Positions 62,446 to 64,000 of a DNA stretch of 64,000 nucleotides are shown here, piece after piece; positions within the stretch are counted from its first letter, which is position 1; each line of letters opens with the position of its first letter. The notes under the pieces are model-generated. The model was not told the DNA's origin. It was given only the letters and a program-made list of their open reading frames with translations, and did not search any database. The position numbers and the translations under genes are program-made. Source of the stretch: Polaribacter vadi (GTDB lineage: Bacteria; Bacteroidota; Bacteroidia; Flavobacteriales; Flavobacteriaceae); contig NZ_JAHKQL010000015.1 in NCBI RefSeq assembly GCF_018861005.1, positions 62,001 through 126,000 of the forward strand, read 5' to 3'.

Positions 62446-63855
62446 ATGATAATAGAACAAATTTATACAGGTTGTTTAGCACAAGGCGCTTATTATGTAG
62501 AAAGTAATGGAGAAGTTGCTATAATAGACCCTTTAAGAGAAGTCCAAAGTTATATTAAAAGAGCAGATAATAATAACGCAAAAATTAAATATATTTTTGA
62601 AACACATTTCCATGCAGATTTTGTGAGTGGTCATGTAACTCTAGCAGAAAAAACAGGAGCTAAAATTGTTTATGGTCCAACTGCTAAAACAAGTTTCGAT
62701 GCTTTAATAGCAGAAGATAATCAAGTATTTAAATTAGGAGATATTACAATTACAGTTTTGCACACTCCTGGGCATACAATGGAAAGTACTTGCTATTTAC
62801 TAAAAGATAAAAATGGAAAAGATTATGCGCTTTTTAGTGGTGATACTTTGTTTTTAGGTGATGTTGGTAGACCAGATTTAGCACAAAAAGGAGATATTAC
62901 AGAAAAGGACTTAGCAGGTTTTTTATACGATAGTCTAAGAACTAAAGTAATGACGTTAGCTGATGATGTTATTGTTTATCCTGCACATGGTGCAGGTTCT
63001 GCTTGTGGTAAAAACTTAAGTAAAGAAACTGTAGGTACAATTGGCAATCAAAAAGAAACCAATTATGCATTAAGAGCAAAGATGACCAAAGAGGAATTTA
63101 TAAAAGAAGTTACAGATGGTTTATTGCCTCCACCAGCTTATTTTCCTTTAAATGTAAAATTGAATAAAGAAGGTTATAAAGATATAGAAGATGTTATAAA
63201 AACATCAGCAAAACCTTTATCAGTAAAAGATTTTGAATTAGTAGCTAATACAACAGATGCTATTATTTTAGATGTGCGCCATCAATCAGAATTTATAAAA
63301 GGATTTATTCCTCAATCTATTTTTATTGGTGTAGATGGTGGTTTTGCACCTTGGGTTGGTGCATTAATAAAAGATATTAATCAACCAATTTTATTAGTAT
63401 CTCCACAAGGTAGAGAAGAAGAAGTAATAACTCGTTTGTCTAGAGTAGGGTTTGATAATGTTTTAGGGTATTTAGAAGGTAGTTTTACTTCTTGGCAAGA
63501 TGCTGCTAATGAAATTGATACTTTATCATCTGTTTCTGCGGATGTTTTAGAAGATAAAATAAATAATAATGCCACTGTTTTTGATGTTAGAAAACCAGGT
63601 GAATATGACAGTGAGCATATAGAAAATGTACCAAGTACACCATTAGATTTTTTAAATAATCATATAACCGAGTTTCCAAAAAAAGGAGATTTCTATGTGC
63701 ATTGTGCAGGTGGTTATCGTTCTGTAATTGCAGCATCCATATTAAAAGCACGTGGTTTTCATAATGTAATTGATGTTACAGGTGGTTATGCAGCAATTAG
63801 AAATACAAATATTAAAAGAACAGATAAAGCTGTTTGCCCAACAACTTTAAAATAA
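62446..63855 (+). CDS. ETHE1-like MBL-fold hydrolase with two rhodanese domains
   Basis: 469 aa from the ATG at 62446 (MIIEQIYTGCLAQGAYYVES); an in-frame ATG at 62425 would add seven residues and is less likely. MBL domain ligands: THFHADFVSGH (near 52-62), HTPGHTMES, SGDTLFLGDVGRPD, PAHGAGSACG. The first rhodanese domain (about 265-350, ILDVRHQSEFIKGF) has no Cys at the active loop (LLVSPQGREEEV). The second (about 370-465) has the active Cys in YVHCAGGYRSV. Likely persulfide dioxygenase or hydrolase of sulfane sulfur. Confidence 0.9.
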   Translation: MIIEQIYTGCLAQGAYYVESNGEVAIIDPLREVQSYIKRADNNNAKIKYIFETHFHADFVSGHVTLAEKTGAKIVYGPTAKTSFDALIAEDNQVFKLGDITITVLHTPGHTMESTCYLLKDKNGKDYALFSGDTLFLGDVGRPDLAQKGDITEKDLAGFLYDSLRTKVMTLADDVIVYPAHGAGSACGKNLSKETVGTIGNQKETNYALRAKMTKEEFIKEVTDGLLPPPAYFPLNVKLNKEGYKDIEDVIKTSAKPLSVKDFELVANTTDAIILDVRHQSEFIKGFIPQSIFIGVDGGFAPWVGALIKDINQPILLVSPQGREEEVITRLSRVGFDNVLGYLEGSFTSWQDAANEIDTLSSVSADVLEDKINNNATVFDVRKPGEYDSEHIENVPSTPLDFLNNHITEFPKKGDFYVHCAGGYRSVIAASILKARGFHNVIDVTGGYAAIRNTNIKRTDKAVCPTTLK

Positions 63856-63859
63856 TAAA

Positions 63860-64000
63860 ATGAGGCCTATTTTTTGTTTAATAATAGTAAGTCTGTTTTT
63901 TGTAAATTGTAATGCACAAGTAGCAATAAAAACAATAACTACTAAAGAATTAAAAACTTTATTAGAGCAAGACAACATCCTATTAATGGATGTTAGAAGT
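63860..64000 (+). CDS. Rhodanese-like lipoprotein or secreted protein (partial, cut by window end)
   Basis: 47 codons to the window end. A signal-like start MRPIFCLIIVSLFFVNCNAQ (possible lipobox near the Cys, residue 17) is followed by KTITTKELKTLL and then DNILLMDVRS, the start of a rhodanese domain. It begins five bases after the MBL-rhodanese gene stop, so it shares that operon and probably the same sulfur function in the periplasm. Confidence 0.75.
   Translation, partial: MRPIFCLIIVSLFFVNCNAQVAIKTITTKELKTLLEQDNILLMDVRS

Noticed and set aside
1..64000. CRISPR array, complete IS element, prophage or known defence system
   Set aside because: No regularly spaced repeats, transposase, phage structural genes or recognisable restriction or toxin-antitoxin genes were found.

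Overview
The window is chromosomal DNA of a marine-type Flavobacteriaceae bacterium (Bacteroidota; Polaribacter- or Tenacibaculum-like, a genus-level guess from gene content only). The basis is the very AT-rich DNA, genes without Shine-Dalgarno sites, -7 boxes of the Bacteroidota form TAnnTTTG, GLPGLI proteins beside TonB-receptor-like barrels, a type B T9SS sorting domain, an IPExxVDY protein, and an alternative complex III (Act) operon running into a cytochrome oxidase.

Layout. 0-1.3 kb: a possibly AraC-regulated operon of a 32-aa Cys protein, a carboxymuconolactone decarboxylase-family (AhpD-like) protein and a cupredoxin-like secreted protein. 1.3-4.7 kb (minus): a copper-type locus with a MbnP-family lipoprotein, a MbnH/MauG-type diheme lipoprotein, a barrel-like protein with a CDLCGC cluster and a small membrane protein with CNGKCH. 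4.8-15.4 kb: housekeeping and surface genes (alpha/beta hydrolase, PfkB sugar kinase, Xaa-Pro aminopeptidase, RhlE-like helicase, GlsB/YeaQ protein, ten-repeat BNR protein, GT39-type glycosyltransferase). 15.6-19.1 kb: sdhCAB behind a good promoter and a perfect 14-bp palindrome.

19.1-26.4 kb is the accessory part. It has dispersed palindromic repeats, an XRE regulator containing a hexanucleotide microsatellite, a 30-aa membrane peptide coupled to an orphan lipoprotein, a candidate structured ncRNA, and three tandem GLPGLI genes ahead of a TonB-receptor-like barrel. The first GLPGLI gene is decayed and the third is frameshifted. The frameshifts in these two lie at the same conserved A-rich Lys-Lys codons. 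Two diverged 46/47-bp repeat copies bracket about 2.3 kb of this segment.

26.4-47.9 kb is core: RNase H, purN, acpP-fabF-rnc-IPExxVDY-pyk, an M28 peptidase, a CBS protein, tRNA-Asn, sucA, sucB, a TlpA-like lipoprotein, a second AhpD-like protein beside a T9SS lectin-domain protein, OsmC, recJ and a SPOR protein. 48.1-59.5 kb carries actABCDEF-coxBA, which takes electrons from menaquinol (supplied by, among others, sdhCAB) to oxygen. 59.6-64 kb: ruvB, then a sulfur-related group (SulP transporter, ETHE1-like dioxygenase with rhodanese domains, and a rhodanese lipoprotein cut by the window edge).

No CRISPR array, complete insertion sequence, prophage or recognisable defence system is visible. 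The points most worth follow-up are the 21.1-21.3 kb ncRNA candidate, the same-site frameshifts in the GLPGLI genes, the repeat-bracketed island, and the MbnP/MbnH copper locus.
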